The notes under the pieces: model-generated
Told to the model about the DNA's origin: nothing
What the model saw: only the letters and a program-made list of their open reading frames with translations
The model's database searches: none
Assembly (NCBI RefSeq): GCF_001244995.1
Contig: NZ_LN869528.1
Span: 446,773-510,772, forward strand
Length of the DNA: 64,000 nucleotides
Source of the DNA: Intestinimonas massiliensis (ex Afouda et al. 2020)
GTDB lineage: Bacteria; Bacillota; Clostridia; Oscillospirales; Oscillospiraceae
Reading direction: 5' to 3'
Part shown: piece after piece, positions 35,828 through 45,350 of the stretch
Position numbering within the stretch: position 1 is the first letter of the stretch
Layout: every line of letters begins with the position of its first letter
Translations under genes and position numbers: made by a program

Positions 35828-36545
35828 TTTGACGCAGCCTCCTTTCCAGCTTGCCCTGGAGCCAGGTCAGAAGCATCACGATGATCAGATACATCGCCGC
35901 AATGCCCACATAGGGAAACATGTACTCATAGGTCTTTGCGCCCACCGCCTCGGCAAAGTAGACCAGTTCGGTGCCGCCGATAGCCGAGACCAAGGAGGTA
36001 TCCTTAAAGAGGGTGATCAGCTCGTTGCCCAGGGCAGGCAGAATGTTCTTGAACGCCTGGGGGATGACGATAAAGCGCATGGTGTCAACGTATCCCAGCC
36101 CCAAAGATCGGCTCGCCTCGCTCTGCCCCACGTCCACGGACATGAGGCCGCCCCGGACGATCTCCGCCACATAGGCCCCCGAGTTGATCCCCAGACCCAG
36201 AATCCCCACCATGGTGTGGTTCCGGCTGGTCTTGAAAATGACAAAGCCCCAAATGAGCAGTTGGACCATCATGGGGGTGCCCCGAATGACAGTGGTATAC
36301 ACTTTGCACAAAGCGTTCAAAATCCCCAGCGCCAGATTCTTGCTGCCCACGCGCTGCTGGTCGTGGGCGGTACGGATCACCGCCACCAGCACGCCCAGAA
36401 TGACGCCGATAACCAGGGCGGTAATGGTAAGTTCCAGGGTGATTCCCATTCCCTTAAGATAGAGCTTCCAGCGGTCCCCTTCAAGGAAGGCCCGGCTGAA
36501 CCCCCTGCTGAACCAGTCCAGGAACTCTATGAACCGAGTACCCAT
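35814..36545 (-). CDS. Polar amino-acid ABC transporter permease
   Basis: A 243-residue permease with five to six membrane helices and the binding-protein-dependent transport loop [23 protein letters not shown] (about 158-180) that docks onto the ATPase. [14 protein letters not shown] is typical of the His/Glu/Gln/Arg permease class. AAAGGAG precedes the ATG. A single permease gene implies a homodimeric channel. It lies between the binding protein and ATPase genes. Confidence 0.95.
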   Translation of the reverse strand: MGTRFIEFLDWFSRGFSRAFLEGDRWKLYLKGMGITLELTITALVIGVILGVLVAVIRTAHDQQRVGSKNLALGILNALCKVYTTVIRGTPMMVQLLIWGFVIFKTSRNHTMVGILGLGINSGAYVAEIVRGGLMSVDVGQSEASRSLGLGYVDTMRFIVIPQAFKNILPALGNELITLFKDTSLVSAIGGTELVYFAEAVGAKTYEYMFPYVGIAAMYLIIVMLLTWLQGKLERRLRQSDRR

Positions 36546-36639
36546 AGACGCTCTCCTTTCTCTTCCTCAGCAGTGGAAGAAACGTGAGAAAGGCGGCTCC
36601 CGGAACGCAGCCCGGGAGTCGCCGCCTCAACGTTCCCTT

Positions 36640-37482
36640 TTAGTCCGCAGTGATATACCGATCCACGATGGCCTGGAAGGTACCATCCGCCTTCAGCTCA
36701 GTCATGGCGGCGTTCACCGCCTCCAGCAGGGCGGTGTTGCCCTTCTTCATGCCGATGGCGTAGTCCTCCTCCACCCAGGGGGTCTCCAGGATGGTCAGGC
36801 CCTCGTTGGCGGCCACATAGGCCTTGGCGGGCTCGTTGTCGATGATGACGCAGTCCACCTGGCCGTTCTTCAGGGCCTCCACGGCCAGAGCGCCCGTCTC
36901 ATAGGCGATGACGTGGTCCTCACCGTAGCCGCCGTTCTCCGGGGTATCGGAGGCGTAGAGGTAACCGGTGGTGGCCTTCTGGCAGCCGATCATCTTCTCG
37001 CCCAGATTGTCCATGGTCACGTCGGAGCCCTCCTTGACAATGACCACCTGAATGCCGGTGGCGTAGCTGTCGGAGAAGTCCATGACCTCCTGACGGTCCG
37101 GAGTAACGGAGACGCCGGCCATGACGATATCGCTCTGGCCGTTCTGAGCGGCCAGCAGGGCGGCGTCAAACCCCATGTCGTCCACCACCAGCTCCAGGCC
37201 CAGCTTCTCGGCAATGGCGCCTGCCACCTCAACATCAATGCCCTCGAAGGTACCGTCGTCCTTCACCATCTCATAGGGAGGGAAGGCGGCGTTGGTGGAC
37301 ATGTGAAGCTTGCCGGCCTCCACGGTGGTCAAGCCGCTCTCGGCGGGAGCGCTGGCGGAGGGTGCGGGGGCGCTGGCGCTGGGGGAGGGAGATGCGCTGC
37401 CGCCGCCGGAGCAGGCGGCCAGCAGAGACAGGCTCATAGCCAGGCCCAGAGCCAGGCAGAGCACCTTTTTCATCTGTTTCAT
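36640..37482 (-). CDS. Amino-acid ABC transporter substrate-binding lipoprotein
   Basis: A 280-residue SBP_bac_3 family protein. The lipobox LLAAC (about 20-24) anchors it; a Ser/Pro/Ala linker (about 25-50) leads into the ligand-binding fold. AAFPPYEMVKDDGTFEGIDVEVAGAIAEKLG is the standard first-lobe motif, and IVMAGVSVTPDRQEVMDFS carries the conserved Thr-x-x-Arg that contacts the amino-acid carboxylate. The ligand is a polar amino acid, not resolved further. First gene of the operon. Confidence 0.93.
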   Translation of the reverse strand: MKQMKKVLCLALGLAMSLSLLAACSGGGSASPSPSASAPAPSASAPAESGLTTVEAGKLHMSTNAAFPPYEMVKDDGTFEGIDVEVAGAIAEKLGLELVVDDMGFDAALLAAQNGQSDIVMAGVSVTPDRQEVMDFSDSYATGIQVVIVKEGSDVTMDNLGEKMIGCQKATTGYLYASDTPENGGYGEDHVIAYETGALAVEALKNGQVDCVIIDNEPAKAYVAANEGLTILETPWVEEDYAIGMKKGNTALLEAVNAAMTELKADGTFQAIVDRYITAD

Positions 37483-37526
37483 TCCTATCCTCTTCCTTTC
37501 AGCCTTTGGCTTTTCCTATGCGGATG

Positions 37527-37586
37527 ATTATACAGCATCTCTCGCAAATATTCAAGCCTTTTTTCATATTACTGCAATTTTATGCA
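37527..37586 (-). promoter_or_regulatory. Promoter of the amino-acid ABC operon with a possible ARG-box-like dyad
   Basis: TTGAAT (37550-37555) and TATAAT (37527-37532) with 17-base spacing on the minus strand. About 18 bases upstream of the -35 box is TGCATAAAATTGCA (37573-37586), which resembles an ArgR/AhrC box; the promoter is well supported, the operator only suggestive. Confidence 0.7.
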
Positions 37587-37641
37587 AATGCAAAGGAATA
37601 TGCATGAATGTCCGTATAAAATGGTCACCCTGCATAAAGGC

Positions 37642-37677
37642 AAAACGAGACCGCGCCGTTCGGCGCGGTCTCGTTTT
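37642..37677 (-). terminator. Terminator of the oppA gene, symmetrical
   Basis: A perfect 16-base inverted repeat (AAAACGAGACCGCGCC and its complement) with loop GTTC, 12 bases past the oppA stop. The outer A/T pairs supply a T-tract on either strand. Confidence 0.92.
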
Positions 37678-37689
37678 GTCGGTAAAGGC

Positions 37690-39432
37690 TCAGCCCTTGG
37701 TGCAGTAGCCGTAGATGAAGTAGCCCAGGGGGGTGTAGAAGGCGCCGCTGATGTCGTCGGCCATCATATACTTCTGGGTGTAGAAGTAGATGGGGCCCAG
37801 CGCCCAATCCTGACCGATGATGATGTCCTCGGCCTTGTGGAAGTAGCTCATGCGCTCGGCGGGATCAGACGTGGCCTTGGCCGCGTCGATCATGGCGTCG
37901 TACTCGGGGTTGGAGTACTGGGCGTCGTTGTTGCCGCCGCCGGTGTACCACATATCCAGGAAGGAGCAGGGATCGTTGTAGTCGGCGATCCAGCCGTTGC
38001 GGGCGATCTGGTACTCGCCCTTCTTACGGGTCTCCAGGAAGGCGTTCCACTCCTGGTTCTGGAGCTGCACGGTGACGCCCAGCTCCTCCTGCCACATCTG
38101 CTGCAGGGCCTCGCCCACGGCCTTGTGGGCGTCGGAGGTGTTATACAGGTAGGTCACGGTGGGGAAGCCCTCGCCGTTGGGATAGCCGGCCTCAGCCAGC
38201 AACTGGCGGGCCTTCTCACAGTTGGCCTGGTAGGTGGCGTCGTCCACAGGGGCGTCCCAGTAGTCGCCGCCCACGGTGCGGAAGTCATCGCCGTTGGGAT
38301 CGGCGTCATAGATGCCGGCGGGCACGAAGCCGGTGGCGGGCACCTGGCCGGTCTGGGTCACCTGCTCCACAATATACTTGGAGTCGATGGCCAGAGTAAA
38401 GGCCTGGCGGACCAGGGCGTTGTCAAAGGGCGCGGCCTGGGTCTGATAGCAGACATAGTAGGTGCCAATATAATCCACGATGTTCAGCTCGCCGGAAGCC
38501 AGCAGTCCAGCGATCTCATCCACGGGCATATCCTCGATGAACTGCAGGTCGCCGGAACGGTAGGCGGCCAGCATGGAGTTCTGATCCTCCATGAGCTGGA
38601 AGGTCAGAGAGTTGGGGCCCAGGTTAGCGGCATCATAGTGGTACTCGTTGGGCACCATCTTGATGTAGGAATCATGAACCCACTCGGCCAGCTTCCAGGG
38701 GCCGTTGGAGATATAGTGGCTGGAGTTGTCGTCGGTGGTCCAGGTATCGCCATAGGCCTCAATGATGTCCTGACGGACAGGGAAGGCGGCGGGGAAGGCG
38801 CAGATCTCCAGGAAGTAGGGGCAGTCGTAGGTCAGGTTGACCACGAAGGTGCTCTCGTCGGGAGCGGAGACGCCCAGGGTGGTGGGGTCGGCCTCACCGG
38901 CGTTGACCGCGGCGTAGCCCTGCACCATGTCGATCATGTAGCAGTAATCGGCGGCGGTCAGGGGGTTGGCCAGGCGCTGCCAGGAGTACACGAAGTCGTT
39001 GGCGGTGACGGGCTGGCCGTCGGACCACTTGGCGTCGGAGCGAATCTTGAAGGTGTAGGTCACCGTGCCGTCGCCGTTGTCGGTCTTCTCATAGCTCTCG
39101 GCCTGGCCGGCCGCCAGCGCGGCGTAGTTCATGTTACCCTTTTCGTTGACGGGGTTGCCGCTGTCGACCCACTTCATCAGGCCCTCAAACATATGCTGGG
39201 TCATGATGGCGCCGTCCACGGCGGAGTTCAGAGCGGGGTCGATGGTCTGGGGCTCGGACGCGATGCACACCGCCATGTCGAAGCCCTCGGCCGGGGTGCT
39301 CTCGGCGGGAGCCGAGGCGGACGGAGAGGGCGAGGGGCTCTGAGCGCTGGTGCCGCCGCAGCCGGACAGCAGCATGCCCAGAGACATGACGCCTACCAGA
39401 GCCAGGGCAAGCAGTCTCTTACGGTTCTTCAT
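37690..39432 (-). CDS. oppA: Oligopeptide ABC transporter substrate-binding lipoprotein (OppA type)
   Basis: A 580-residue SBP_bac_5 family protein. Start at the ATG with AGGAGG eight bases upstream; lipobox LLSGC at about 20-24, then a Ser/Pro/Ala linker. Family motifs include PQTIDPALNSAVDGAIMTQHMFEGL (about 66-90), YTFKIRSDAKWSDGQPVTANDFVYSW near 130-155 and VRQAFTLAIDSKYIVEQV near 346. It captures peptides for the OppBCDF genes just upstream on the same strand. It has its own promoter and palindrome-rich leader, which can give the binding protein extra expression. Confidence 0.95.
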   Translation of the reverse strand: MKNRKRLLALALVGVMSLGMLLSGCGGTSAQSPSPSPSASAPAESTPAEGFDMAVCIASEPQTIDPALNSAVDGAIMTQHMFEGLMKWVDSGNPVNEKGNMNYAALAAGQAESYEKTDNGDGTVTYTFKIRSDAKWSDGQPVTANDFVYSWQRLANPLTAADYCYMIDMVQGYAAVNAGEADPTTLGVSAPDESTFVVNLTYDCPYFLEICAFPAAFPVRQDIIEAYGDTWTTDDNSSHYISNGPWKLAEWVHDSYIKMVPNEYHYDAANLGPNSLTFQLMEDQNSMLAAYRSGDLQFIEDMPVDEIAGLLASGELNIVDYIGTYYVCYQTQAAPFDNALVRQAFTLAIDSKYIVEQVTQTGQVPATGFVPAGIYDADPNGDDFRTVGGDYWDAPVDDATYQANCEKARQLLAEAGYPNGEGFPTVTYLYNTSDAHKAVGEALQQMWQEELGVTVQLQNQEWNAFLETRKKGEYQIARNGWIADYNDPCSFLDMWYTGGGNNDAQYSNPEYDAMIDAAKATSDPAERMSYFHKAEDIIIGQDWALGPIYFYTQKYMMADDISGAFYTPLGYFIYGYCTKG

Positions 39433-39501
39433 TTCAATACCTCCTGATTGATTTTGTATCATCTATAAGCCTATGCAGGCGTGATACCGCGGGGAAAGGG
39501 C

Positions 39502-39575
39502 TTCTGTCCTGTCTGACAGGACAGAAAAATGGCGTATACGCCATTGACTCCTGGAAAAATCAGACTCCCGGGAGT
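39502..39575 (-). repeat. Palindrome-rich leader of oppA
   Basis: Three palindromes in 74 bases: a 25-base hairpin TTCTGTCCTGTC-T-GACAGGACAGAA (39502-39526), GGCGTATACGCC (39531-39542) and ACTCCCGGGAGT (39564-39575). A fourth, CACATGTG, lies in the promoter spacer. All three would be in the 5' untranslated RNA, the last at its very start. Confidence 0.75.
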
Positions 39576-39581
39576 ATTGGC

Positions 39582-39611
39582 ATTATAGCACACATGTGAC
39601 GCACTTGTAAA
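39582..39611 (-). promoter_or_regulatory. Promoter of oppA
   Basis: TTTACA (39606-39611) and TATAAT (39582-39587) with 18-base spacing on the minus strand; the expected start point falls close to the first palindrome of the leader. Confidence 0.72.
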
Positions 39612-39664
39612 GCAAATGTTTCAAAAGTGTTACATGGAGGTTGTCCGCAGGAGCTCCCGCCGCT

Positions 39665-40672
39665 TTACCCCAGCAGATGGCAGGCCGCCCAATGGCCCGG
39701 CGCGTGCTCTTTGAATTCGGGAACGGCCTGCTTGCACTTGTCCGTGGCATACGGGCACCGGGTATGGAACCGGCAGCCCGTAGGCGGGTTCATGGGAGAC
39801 GGGATGTCGCCCTCCAGCACGATCCGCTGCCGCGACCGGGAGACCTCCGGGTCCGGCACCGGCACCGCAGACAGCAGCGTCTTGGTATACGGGTGCAGGG
39901 GGTGCCGGTTCAGCTCATAGCTCTCCGCCAGCTCCACCAGACAGCCCAGATACATCACGCCGATCCGGTTGGAGATGTGCCGCACCACGCTCAGGTCGTG
40001 GGCGATGAAGAGATACGTCAGGCCCAGGTCCTGCTGCATGTCCTCCAGCATGTTCACCACCTGGGACTGGATCGAAACGTCCAGCGCCGAGATGGGCTCG
40101 TCGCACACGATGAACTCCGGCTTCACCGCCAGCGCGCGGGCGATGCCCACCCGCTGCTGCTGGCCTCCGGAGAATTCGTGGGGGTAGCGGTTGGCGTGCT
40201 CCGTGTTCAGGCCCACCTGCCCCAGCAGCTCCTTGATCCGGTCGGTCCGCTCCTGCTTGCTGCCGTAGAGCTTGTGGATATCCAGGGCCTCGCCGATGAT
40301 CTCTCCCACCGTCATGCGGGGGTCCAGGGAGGCCGACGGGTCCTGGAAGATGATCTGCATCTTCCGCCGGTAGGGCAGCATGTTCACCGCCACCTTCTGT
40401 CCCACCGGCTTGCCGGCAGCGTCCAGCGTCCGCTCAAAGATGGTCTCCCCATCGTAGATGATCTTGCCCGACGTGGGCTCATGCAGCCGCAGGATGGTGC
40501 GGCCCAGGGTCGTCTTGCCGCAGCCCGACTCGCCCACCAAGCCCAGCGTCTCACCGCGGTGAATAAACAGCGACACGCTCTCCACCGCCTGTACCCCGGG
40601 GCCCTTCGTCCCCTTCACCGGGAAATACTTCTTGAGGTCCTGGACCTCCAGAAGGATCTTGTTCTCACTCAT
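39665..40672 (-). CDS. oppF: Oligopeptide ABC transporter ATP-binding protein OppF
   Basis: A 335-residue ATPase starting at the ATG at 40672 ([20 protein letters not shown]); the longer frame to 40810 reads through the oppD gene in another register. Walker [10 protein letters not shown], signature [16 protein letters not shown], Walker [15 protein letters not shown], and the Opp/Dpp C-terminal domain with [14 protein letters not shown], whose Cys residues bind an Fe-S cluster in some Opp/Dpp ATPases. It overlaps oppD by eight bases. Confidence 0.95.
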   Translation of the reverse strand: MSENKILLEVQDLKKYFPVKGTKGPGVQAVESVSLFIHRGETLGLVGESGCGKTTLGRTILRLHEPTSGKIIYDGETIFERTLDAAGKPVGQKVAVNMLPYRRKMQIIFQDPSASLDPRMTVGEIIGEALDIHKLYGSKQERTDRIKELLGQVGLNTEHANRYPHEFSGGQQQRVGIARALAVKPEFIVCDEPISALDVSIQSQVVNMLEDMQQDLGLTYLFIAHDLSVVRHISNRIGVMYLGCLVELAESYELNRHPLHPYTKTLLSAVPVPDPEVSRSRQRIVLEGDIPSPMNPPTGCRFHTRCPYATDKCKQAVPEFKEHAPGHWAACHLLG

Positions 40673-41765
40673 GGTCCGTGCCCTCCTCTGCCTTGGTATC
40701 GGGGGCCGTCTTATCCAGCGCGCCGCCCTCGGCGCCCAGCTTTTCACCCTTCTTGCGCTCCTGCACCCGCAGCCAGCAGGCCGACCGGTGGTCCTCCCCG
40801 ATCTCCACATAGGGAGGCATCTGCTTCAGGCAGATCTTCATGCAGTGCTCGCACCGCGGCGCGAACGGACACCCCTCCGGCGGGTTCAGCATGTCCACCG
40901 GCGTGCCCTCGATGGGGATCAGCCGCTCGTAGCTCTCCGCGTCCACACGGGGCATGGACCGCAGCAGCCCTACCGTATACGGATGGCTGGGCCGGTAGAA
41001 GATGTCGTCCACCGGACCCTGCTCCACGATCTTGCCGGCGTACATCACGCTCACCTTGTCGCAGATCTCCGCCACCACGCCCAGGTTATGGGTGATGAAG
41101 ATGATCCCCATGTGGGTCTTCTTCTGCAGGTCCTTCATCAACTCCAGGATCTGTGCCTGGATGGTCACGTCCAGCGCCGTCGTCGGCTCGTCCGCGATCA
41201 GCAGCTTGGGGTGGCAGATCAGCCCCATGGCGATCATCACCCGCTGCCGCATGCCGCCGGAAAACTCGTGGGGGTACTGCTTCATCCGCTTGGCCACGTT
41301 GTTGATCCCCACCAGCTCCAGCATCTCCATGGCGCGCTTCGACGCGTCCTCCTTGGAGATGCTCTTGTCGTGGGCCCGCAGCGCCTCGATGAGCTGGTTG
41401 CCCACCGTATACACCGGGTTCAGGCAGGTCATGGGGTTCTGGAAGATCATGGCCACCTCCCGGCCCCGGAAGTCCGTCATCTCCTCCTTCGTCTTGGCCA
41501 GCACATCCTGGCCCTCGAAGGTGATGGACCCGCCGATCACCTTGCCCGGGGACTGCAGAAGGCCAATGATGGAGTACGCCTCCACACTCTTGCCCGAGCC
41601 TGACTCGCCCACAATGCCCATGACCTCGTCATAGTTCAGATCATAGCTGATCCCGCCGACCGCCTTCACTTCGCCCGCAGGCGTGAAGAAGGAGACCCGC
41701 AGGTCCTGGACCTCCAGCAGCTTGCCGGACTTCTGCTCCTGCGTTGTATTGATATTCGATTCCAT
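40665..41765 (-). CDS. oppD: Oligopeptide ABC transporter ATP-binding protein OppD
   Basis: A 366-residue ATPase paired with OppF. Walker [10 protein letters not shown] at about 53-61, signature [15 protein letters not shown] near 168-182, Walker [15 protein letters not shown] near 188-201, and the C-terminal oligopeptide domain with [15 protein letters not shown] 35-residue charged tail rich in Lys, Glu and Asp follows. GGAGGAG precedes the ATG, 16 bases after the oppC stop. Confidence 0.95.
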   Translation of the reverse strand: MESNINTTQEQKSGKLLEVQDLRVSFFTPAGEVKAVGGISYDLNYDEVMGIVGESGSGKSVEAYSIIGLLQSPGKVIGGSITFEGQDVLAKTKEEMTDFRGREVAMIFQNPMTCLNPVYTVGNQLIEALRAHDKSISKEDASKRAMEMLELVGINNVAKRMKQYPHEFSGGMRQRVMIAMGLICHPKLLIADEPTTALDVTIQAQILELMKDLQKKTHMGIIFITHNLGVVAEICDKVSVMYAGKIVEQGPVDDIFYRPSHPYTVGLLRSMPRVDAESYERLIPIEGTPVDMLNPPEGCPFAPRCEHCMKICLKQMPPYVEIGEDHRSACWLRVQERKKGEKLGAEGGALDKTAPDTKAEEGTDHE

Positions 41766-41781
41766 GTCGTCTCCTCCTTCC

Positions 41782-43116
41782 TTATTTCTTCAGTCTCGGG
41801 TCCAGAGCGTCCCGCAGGCCGTCTCCGAACAGGTTGAAGGAGAGGATCATGACGCTGAGGATGATGGCCGGGAAAAACAGCCGGTATGGATAGGAATACA
41901 TGCCCTGAAGCGCCTCCGATGCCATGGACCCCAGGCTGGTCATGGGCGCCGAAACGCCCACGCCCAGGAAGGACAGGAAGGACTCCAGGAAGATAGCGGA
42001 GGGAATTTGCAGGCAGGTGGTCACCACCAACTGCCCGATGCAGTTGGGCAGCAGGTGCCGCTTGATGATCCGGCCGCTGGAGGCGCCCAGGGCCCGGGCG
42101 GCGGTGACGTACTCCTGCTGCTTCACCTGGAGGACCTGGCCGCGGATGATGCGGCTCATGCCCACCCAGTACAGCATGCCGAAGGCCATAAACATGGAGA
42201 TCAGGTTGGCCCCCATGGTGGCCACAAAGGCCGAGCCCGGCCCGCTGTAGGCCTTGATGGCCTCGCCCAGCATGGCCGACAGCAGCAGGATAACCAGCAC
42301 CTCGGGGACCGAGTAGATGACCTCCACGATCCGCTGCATCACCGCGTCCACCTTGCCGCCGAAGTAGCCCGAAATGGACCCGTACGTCGCCCCGATGATG
42401 AGCACCAGCAGCGCCGCGCACACACCCACCAGCATGGACACCCGGGTGCCTACCATCACGCGCACCATGATGTCCCGCCCGAATTTATCCGTGCCGAACA
42501 CGTGGGGGAACACCGACTCCCCCGCCGCCTTCCGCTCCAGCTCCTTGTTGGAGTAGCCGAACAGGTGGGTCTTGATTCCCAGCTCATGCCGCAGATAAGA
42601 CTCCAGCTCGTCTCCGGACAGCACATTGCCCTCCTCGTCCGTGTAGGTGCTGGACGCCTTGGCGTTGGCGCGCACCACCGCCGCGTCCACCGCGGTAAAG
42701 GGCCTGCCCTCCGCCTCCGCCTTGGCCCGGGCCTCTTCCACGGCCTGCTCCGGGTCCTTGGTGTTCAGCGCCTCCGCCAGCTTGGCCTGGTCCTCCAGGC
42801 TCGTATGCCACGGGTGCAGGTTTTCCGCGCCCTTGTTGAACTGGTCATAGCCGTAGGGCACCACCATCGGGCCAACAAAGGCGAACAGCATGATGGCCAC
42901 CAGCACGCACAGCGCCACCATGGCCACCGTGTTCTTCCGCAGCCGCCGCCACGCGTCCGCCCAGTACGACACGCTTTTGCGCTGCTGAATGAAGTCCTCC
43001 TTCTCCGCCGCGCTGGCCTTGGAGAAGTCAGAGTCGGTCAGGTCGTTCCAGTGCAGGATATCCTCCACGTCGGGCTGCAGAGAGCCAAAGCGAGGCTTGT
43101 TTTTATGGTCCGCCAT
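41782..43116 (-). CDS. oppC: Oligopeptide ABC transporter permease OppC, with enlarged outer loop
   Basis: A 444-residue permease, about 100 residues longer than usual OppC. The first helix is at about 64-84; FGTDKFGRDIMVRVMVGTR (208-226) begins the standard core with five more helices, and AARALGASSGRIIKRHLLPN is the ATPase-docking loop. The extra sequence is residues about 105-205, an Ala/Glu-rich, probably helical segment outside the membrane that includes DPEQAVEEARAKAEAEG. Its role is unknown; contact with OppA or the wall is possible. GGGGGTAG precedes the ATG, three bases after the oppB stop. Confidence 0.93.
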   Translation of the reverse strand: MADHKNKPRFGSLQPDVEDILHWNDLTDSDFSKASAAEKEDFIQQRKSVSYWADAWRRLRKNTVAMVALCVLVAIMLFAFVGPMVVPYGYDQFNKGAENLHPWHTSLEDQAKLAEALNTKDPEQAVEEARAKAEAEGRPFTAVDAAVVRANAKASSTYTDEEGNVLSGDELESYLRHELGIKTHLFGYSNKELERKAAGESVFPHVFGTDKFGRDIMVRVMVGTRVSMLVGVCAALLVLIIGATYGSISGYFGGKVDAVMQRIVEVIYSVPEVLVILLLSAMLGEAIKAYSGPGSAFVATMGANLISMFMAFGMLYWVGMSRIIRGQVLQVKQQEYVTAARALGASSGRIIKRHLLPNCIGQLVVTTCLQIPSAIFLESFLSFLGVGVSAPMTSLGSMASEALQGMYSYPYRLFFPAIILSVMILSFNLFGDGLRDALDPRLKK

Positions 43117-43119
43117 TGG

Positions 43120-44067
43120 TCAGTCTACCCCCTTGGCCAGATTGATACGCGGGTCTACCACCTTATAAAGGATGTCCACCGCCAGATTCATCAGTACGAT
43201 AAAGGTCGCCAGGAAAATGACCGTCCCCATAATCATCGGGTAGTCCAGCGCCGTGATCGACTGCACGAAGGACCGGCCCAGACCGGGGATGTTGAACACT
43301 TTCTCCACCACGAAGCCGCCGCACAGAGTAAAGGCGGTCAGGGGGCCCAGGTAAGTAATGACTGGGATCAGCGCGTTGCGCAGCGCGTGCTTGAAGATAA
43401 TGGGCGCCGTCTTCAGGCCCTTGGCCCGCGCTGTCTTGATATACTCCTGGTTGATGGCGTCCAGCATGGACGACCGGGTCAGCCGCGCAATGTAGCACAT
43501 GGGATACAGCCCCAGGCACAGGCACGGCAGGATATAGCCCCGGATGCCGTTGGCCTCCGAGAAGGTGTTCGGGAAGAAGTGCAGCGCCTCCACACCCCCG
43601 CAGAACACCACCATCAGCGTACTGGCCACCACAAAGGCCGGCAGCGACACGCCCAGCGTGCACACCACCCGCAGGATGCTGTCCGTCAGCTTCCCCCGCC
43701 GGTACGCCGCCAGGCACCCCAACGGCACCCCCACCAGCGTGGCCCAGGCCACCGCCACGATGCCCAGTTTGGCGGAGATGGGGAACTTCTCCATAATCAT
43801 CTCCAGCACCGGCCGGTTCTTCGACATCTTGATCGACGTGCCGAAGTCTCCCTGCAGCAGGTTGCTCATGTACCGGATGTACTGCTCCGGCAGCGGCTTA
43901 TCCAGCCCGTATTTCTCGTTCAGCGCGTCGATGACGCTTTGCGGCGGCGTTTTCTCCGCCAGCCACGGATTACCCGGCGCCGCGTTCATCAGGAAAAAGG
44001 TCAGCGTCGCCACCAGAAATACCGTCAGCAGCGCCATCAATACCCGTTTCACCAGATATTTTGCCAT
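43120..44067 (-). CDS. oppB: Oligopeptide ABC transporter permease OppB
   Basis: A 315-residue permease with six helices. N-terminal YLVKRVLMALLTVFLVATLTFFLM and the loop TARAKGLKTAPIIFKHALRNALIPV (ATPase docking) are typical of OppB/DppB. The ATG at 44067 has AGGAAGTG upstream; the frame to 44127 has no support. First gene of the oppBCDF transcript, followed by oppA with a separate promoter. Confidence 0.95.
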   Translation of the reverse strand: MAKYLVKRVLMALLTVFLVATLTFFLMNAAPGNPWLAEKTPPQSVIDALNEKYGLDKPLPEQYIRYMSNLLQGDFGTSIKMSKNRPVLEMIMEKFPISAKLGIVAVAWATLVGVPLGCLAAYRRGKLTDSILRVVCTLGVSLPAFVVASTLMVVFCGGVEALHFFPNTFSEANGIRGYILPCLCLGLYPMCYIARLTRSSMLDAINQEYIKTARAKGLKTAPIIFKHALRNALIPVITYLGPLTAFTLCGGFVVEKVFNIPGLGRSFVQSITALDYPMIMGTVIFLATFIVLMNLAVDILYKVVDPRINLAKGVD

Positions 44068-44197
44068 TTTTTCACTTCCTACAATTCGTTCTTTCTGTTT
44101 GGACGCTCCGCGCCCATGCCTCCACAAGCGGACAGCCGCGCACCGGACGTCTGGGCAGGGGTCCGCGGGCGGCTGTCAAAGTGTTTCCGATTTTCAT

Positions 44198-44226
44198 ATT
44201 TTATACTATTCTTACTTCTCCGTCAA
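44198..44226 (-). promoter_or_regulatory. Promoter of the oppBCDF operon
   Basis: TTGACG (44221-44226) and TAAAAT (44198-44203) with 17-base spacing on the minus strand, giving a leader of about 120 bases to the oppB start. Between this promoter and the terminator at 44361 I see nothing else. Confidence 0.78.
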
Positions 44227-44360
44227 GGTGTTGTGCTTTTCAAATTGATGCTAAATCCTTCATGTCCTGCAATGGTTTTCTGTTTGAAAACACAAAACCA
44301 GTCTTCTGTCCTCGTGTCAGAGGCACTTTTGAGGGCAGCGCATTTTTTGACGCTTTACAT

Positions 44361-44402
44361 TGCAAAAGCGGCGGACCTACGCCCTTGCGTCGGTCCGCCG
44401 CT
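44361..44402 (-). terminator. Terminator of the GNAT/DUF2156 operon
   Basis: An 11-bp stem AGCGGCGGACC/GGTCCGCCGCT (44392-44402 with 44367-44377), extended by an inner ACGC/GCGT pairing, followed on the minus strand by TTTTGC. Confidence 0.8.
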
Positions 44403-44444
44403 GCCCTTCCGTCCGTATGCCCGTTTCCGGCCGCCGGGGGCCTC

Positions 44445-45323
44445 TCAGTCGAATCCCAGGCCCATATAGCCCTTCCGCTCGTTGCGCCAAGCGGCCTCCA
44501 GCTCCGGGTTGTACCACTTGACCATGCCAAACGCCTGCAAATAGCTGCCGGGCAGCCCATCCCAGAAGGGAGGCGTGCGCAGATGATAGCGGACGGCGGG
44601 CAGCTCCCGGGCCAACAGGGCGGCCGCCCCGGCCATGGCGGGAGCTGGGATAATCAGCTCCTTGACCAGCACCGAGTCCTCGTTGAGGTATTCGGCGGCG
44701 GCGCAGCCCTGCGTGCCGTTCACGTTCAGCAGATAAAGTCCGCTGTTGGCCATCCGGGACAACCCCTCCTGGTAGCCGATGGCGCCGTCGGCATAGGAGA
44801 CCCGGAAGGTCCCCTCCAACAGCCGCTCCCGCACCCGGTTATACGTCTCCGGATCGGCGGGGGCGAGGGTGTCCCCCGCGCAGTTCCGCCGGGCCATGTA
44901 CTGTAGCAGCTCCACCTTCCGGGTGGCAAAGCACTCGGAGAAGCCGGCGGCGGCGAAGAAGCGGTGGAGGCTGGCCTCGGCGGGAACGATGGTGACGCAG
45001 TCCAGCTTTTTCTCCTGGAGGTAAAAATCTACATAGTTGAGGATAAACCGGCCGAAGCCCTTCTTCCGGGCCCCGGGGTGGGTGGCCAGAGCATAGATGT
45101 ACGCCGAGCTGGCCTGGGCTCCGTCCGGCAGAGACAGGGTGACGGGGAAGAGGGCCACCATGGTCTCCAGGGCCCCGTCCTCCAGCAGCACCAGGGTCTC
45201 CACACCGGCTGGCCGGTGGGTATAGAAATAGTCGATATAGGCGTCGTCGTCCCCAAAGGACAGCTTCCACAGCTCCTTTTGCCGGGTCTCCTCCCCGGGG
45301 CGGGCGGGTCTGATCTCGATCAT
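44445..45323 (-). CDS. GNAT family N-acetyltransferase
   Basis: A 292-residue protein. The N-terminal GNAT domain (about 1-150) has IYALATHPGARKKGFGRFIL, matching the acetyl-CoA pyrophosphate loop (Arg/Gln-x-x-Gly-x-Gly/Ala), and FFAAAGF near the end of the fold. The C-terminal 140 residues form a second domain with a degenerate GNAT-like layout, as in two-domain Eis-like enzymes. The acceptor is unknown. GAAGGTGA precedes the ATG; it is the second gene of a pair, 27 bases after the DUF2156 gene. Confidence 0.87.
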   Translation of the reverse strand: MIEIRPARPGEETRQKELWKLSFGDDDAYIDYFYTHRPAGVETLVLLEDGALETMVALFPVTLSLPDGAQASSAYIYALATHPGARKKGFGRFILNYVDFYLQEKKLDCVTIVPAEASLHRFFAAAGFSECFATRKVELLQYMARRNCAGDTLAPADPETYNRVRERLLEGTFRVSYADGAIGYQEGLSRMANSGLYLLNVNGTQGCAAAEYLNEDSVLVKELIIPAPAMAGAAALLARELPAVRYHLRTPPFWDGLPGSYLQAFGMVKWYNPELEAAWRNERKGYMGLGFD

Positions 45324-45350
45324 GGGGTCACCTTCTTTCTCTGCCGCGCT

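Noticed and set aside
41683-44469. 928-codon open frame on the plus strand opposite oppC/oppB
   Set aside because: It lies antisense to clear permease genes, is His/Gln/Arg-rich with no ribosome site, and arises from codon bias in GC-rich DNA.
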